A stretch of 6,210 nucleotides of DNA, from positions 1 to 6,210 of the forward strand of contig JACDBS010000012.1 of the NCBI GenBank assembly GCA_013694795.1, written 5' to 3'. Both the position numbers and the translations under genes were made by a program. Shown here piece after piece: positions 5,738-6,210 of this stretch (position 1 is its first letter; every line of letters starts with the position of its first letter). The notes under the pieces are model-generated. The model was not told the origin of the DNA and searched no databases. It saw only the letters and a program-made list of their open reading frames with translations. This DNA is from Chloroflexota bacterium (lineage in GTDB: Bacteria > Chloroflexota > Limnocylindria > QHBO01).

Positions 5738-6210
5738 TCAGCGGGGAGGGTCACCCAGGCCCATGTAGGCCACTTCATCCCCCGCCTCGTCAATGATCTC
5801 GAGCAGCCGATGCAGCCGCGGCGAGGTCCGAGCGATCTCCTCGCGCGGCACCCACCCCACCTCGGCGATCTCGCCGAGCTGCGGGTCGAGCTCGCCCCCT
5901 GCGACGCGTCCCGCGAACACGAAGCTGACGTCGCGGCCTCGACGCGCATCAACGAGTACCAGGCGCTCGATGACGCTATCCAGGCCCGTCTCTTCGCGCG
6001 TTTCGCGAGCCGCCGCGGCATGTGGCGTCTCGCCGCGCTCGACACGGCCGCCAGGGAGCATCCAGCCCGGCCCCAGGTACGTGGTGCGCACAACGAGGAT
6101 GCGACCATCGGCATCGGAGGCGAGGACGTGGGCGCCCTCGACGCGGCGATATCGGCCCCCAAAGAGACCGGCGAACTGCAGCGCGCCGCCGACGAGCAGC
6201 CGTGGAATGT
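5738..6210 (-). CDS. NUDIX hydrolase, MutT-like (5' end outside window)
   Basis: NUDIX enzymes hydrolyse nucleoside diphosphates linked to another group X, such as oxidised dNTPs, nucleotide sugars or coenzymes; the substrate here cannot be told. The visible 156 residues run in frame to the right edge with no stop, so the gene starts outside. Parts: a fairly hydrophobic lead PRLLVGGALQFAGLFGG at 2-18, basic RYRR at 19-22, a beta strand with DADGRILVVR at 32-41, GPGWMLPGG at 46-54, then the full Nudix box from G54 to L76 (GRVERGE, REE, TGL), satisfying GX5EX7REUXEEXGU except that the first U position is Thr, as in many members. The C-terminal part is EVGWVPREEI at 116-125, typical of the family. 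The first in-frame GTG (6089-6091) would cut away the beta strand before the box, so it is unlikely to be the true start. uvrC follows 233 nt downstream and probably has its own promoter. Confidence 0.93.
   Translation of the reverse strand, partial: IPRLLVGGALQFAGLFGGRYRRVEGAHVLASDADGRILVVRTTYLGPGWMLPGGRVERGETPHAAAARETREETGLDSVIERLVLVDARRGRDVSFVFAGRVAGGELDPQLGEIAEVGWVPREEIARTSPRLHRLLEIIDEAGDEVAYMGLGDPPR

Noticed and set aside
5650..6162. A 170-codon minus-strand frame overlapping the NUDIX gene
   Set aside because: It is the shifted frame of the NUDIX gene and gives an Arg/Ser/Ala-rich product without motif, while the other frame carries a complete Nudix box.
1..6210. A novel defence, mobile or biosynthetic system
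   Set aside because: All genes belong to well-known housekeeping families with intact motifs, and no unknown gene is left between them.

Overview
The window is GC-rich bacterial chromosomal DNA. All five protein-coding genes lie on the minus strand, so transcription runs right to left. From upstream (right) to downstream (left) they are: a NUDIX hydrolase whose start lies beyond the right edge, uvrC, secD, secF and recJ, which runs off the left edge. Nearly every reading frame on the plus strand is an antisense shadow caused by third-position GC bias. I see no rRNA, tRNA, CRISPR array, phage gene or intact mobile element.

Organism: high GC, separate secD and secF genes, a UvrC with VDGGKGQL and RIRDEAHRF motifs, a SecF with SVHDTIVVFDR, and low-complexity Ser/Ala/Pro stretches in an exported domain together suggest Chloroflexota or a similar deep-branching high-GC lineage. 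This is inference from sequence style, not from a search. Actinomycetota are less likely, since I recall their UvrC proteins as usually reading VDGG.PQV at the equivalent site.

Layout: 5738-6210 is a NUDIX hydrolase (3' part). 5505-5737 is a 233-bp intergenic region holding three diverged copies of a 16-bp AATTCTC motif, two of them facing each other, plus a strong -10 hexamer only 9 nt before the uvrC ATG. 3567-5504 is uvrC, the nucleotide-excision-repair nuclease. 3445-3566 is a 122-bp spacer with a possible promoter, a stable hairpin and the secD ribosome-binding site. 2110-3444 is secD and 1045-2106 is secF, 3 nt apart and surely co-transcribed; they encode the two halves of the Sec export-assisting proton-driven motor. 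1-998 is the N-terminal part of recJ, a single-strand 5'-3' exonuclease.

The region is essentially housekeeping: two DNA-repair nucleases flanking the SecDF translocase subunits, with a nucleotide-type hydrolase upstream. The order secD-secF-recJ recalls the secDF/recJ neighbourhood of Bacillus (secDF ... recJ-apt-relA). I found no convincing new multi-gene system. The parts most worth a second look are the repeated motif in the NUDIX-uvrC spacer, the 51-residue Ala/Ser/Pro insert in SecF, the near-leaderless uvrC start, and the extra acidic linker in the UvrC nuclease domain.
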